Shown here: one piece after another, positions 6,995 to 7,162 of the stretch
How the letters are laid out: each line of letters begins with the position of its first letter
Numbering within the stretch: position 1 is the stretch's first letter
Assembly (NCBI GenBank): GCA_045126475.1
Contig: JBGVOL010000019.1
Coordinates: 1-7,162, forward strand
Source: SVEL01 sp045126475
Lineage (GTDB): Bacteria; Bacillota; Clostridia; Lachnospirales; Lachnospiraceae
DNA: 7,162 bases
Direction of reading: 5' to 3'
Program-made: the position numbers and the translations under genes
The notes under the pieces: generated by a model
Database searches by the model: none
Told to the model about the DNA's origin: nothing
The model's input: the letters and a program-made list of their open reading frames with translations, nothing else

Positions 6995-7023
6995 TTGCGA
7001 TTTTGTGGTATAGTGTATATAGT
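6995..7023 (+). promoter_or_regulatory. Rightward promoter candidate driving the right-hand element
   Basis: On the plus strand TTGCGA (6995-7000, four of six consensus bases), a 17-base spacer and TATAGT (7018-7023, five of six) form a good vegetative promoter. An overlapping extended -10, TGG-TATAGT, is at 7006-7014. The predicted transcription start of the first pair, about seven bases past 7023, falls at about 7030, which is where similarity to the left-hand element begins. Confidence 0.55.
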
Positions 7024-7029
7024 AAATTA

Positions 7030-7162
7030 CTGTTTATCACACGAACGATTTGACATAGAGAGCTGCGTTTTTATTCTGTGTTTCGTGTGAGAGTTTATCT
7101 AAGTTCTTTGCATTTACATTTTTATATAGTACGCAACCGCTCGCTATTCGGCGTCCTGCCTC
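7030..7162 (+). repeat. Right copy of the structured repeat / candidate RNA or leader (truncated by window edge)
   Basis: This stretch starts with CTGTTTA and then a strong hairpin. TCACACGAA (7037-7045) pairs perfectly with TTCGTGTGA (7082-7090), and ACATAGA (7053-7059) pairs with TCTGTGT (7075-7081, one G-T). The seven bases at 7046-7052 bulge on the 5' side and the 3' arms are directly adjacent. Downstream are ATCTAA (7097-7102), TTTGCATTTA (7107-7116), TATATAG (7123-7129) and ACGCAACCG (7131-7139), all shared with the left copy, then a GC-rich end. There is no T-run terminator and no open reading frame of note within the window. It could be a small RNA, the leader of a gene to the right, or a member of a repeat family. 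It lies in the 248-base region upstream of the DUF6323-like gene. Confidence 0.6.

Noticed and set aside
1..7162. A composite transposon bounded by the two inverted edge elements.
   Set aside because: The copies are clearly divergent, no transposase or target duplication is present, and both run off the window, so there is no support for joint mobility.
1..7162. CRISPR arrays, tRNA or rRNA genes.
   Set aside because: I saw no regularly spaced repeats and no cloverleaf or rRNA-like sequence on either strand.

Overview
The window looks like chromosomal DNA from a Gram-positive Clostridia, most likely a member of the Lachnospiraceae. The support is moderate to low GC, strong AGGAGG-type ribosome binding sites, an ABC permease starting with the MYTSFFLAKNNMKKKKSD type of N-terminus common in that group, and a gene pair resembling DUF6323/DUF6179, which I associate with Clostridia. 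The assignment is by eye and is not firm below family level.

All six protein genes lie on the minus strand, so the reading order runs from right to left. At the right, positions 6915-7162 form an intergenic region with two back-to-back promoter candidates. One fires left into the DUF6323-like gene (6387-6914) and then the DUF6179-like gene (5505-6365); both are cytosolic proteins of unknown function. The other fires right into a structured element (7030-7162) that runs off the window. After a 98-base gap with a candidate promoter come an OmpR/PhoB-family response regulator (4696-5406) and a sensor histidine kinase (3352-4671). A 112-base gap follows that holds three (perhaps four) tandem 11-bp repeats just upstream of a weak -35/-10 pair. 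Then come a MacB/FtsX-type ABC ATPase (2484-3239) and its large duplicated FtsX permease (139-2481), separated by only two bases.

The likely logic is a sense-and-respond module. The kinase samples the outside of the cell through a domain of about 110 residues. The regulator then probably binds the 11-bp repeats and switches on the ATPase-permease pair. Such pairs often handle antimicrobial peptides or envelope stress, but nothing here identifies the substrate. No link between the two DUF proteins and the transporter is shown beyond gene order and strand.

The most unusual feature is at the two edges. Positions 1-138 (minus strand sense) and 7030-7162 (plus strand sense) are divergent copies of one element. 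They share several sequence blocks in the same order. They also share a two-part hairpin that starts at the same point, with compensated base-pair differences and an asymmetric bulge on the same side. The right copy starts where a promoter would begin transcription; the left copy starts right after the last stop codon of the transporter operon. I read this as a dispersed structured-RNA or small repeat family that I cannot name.
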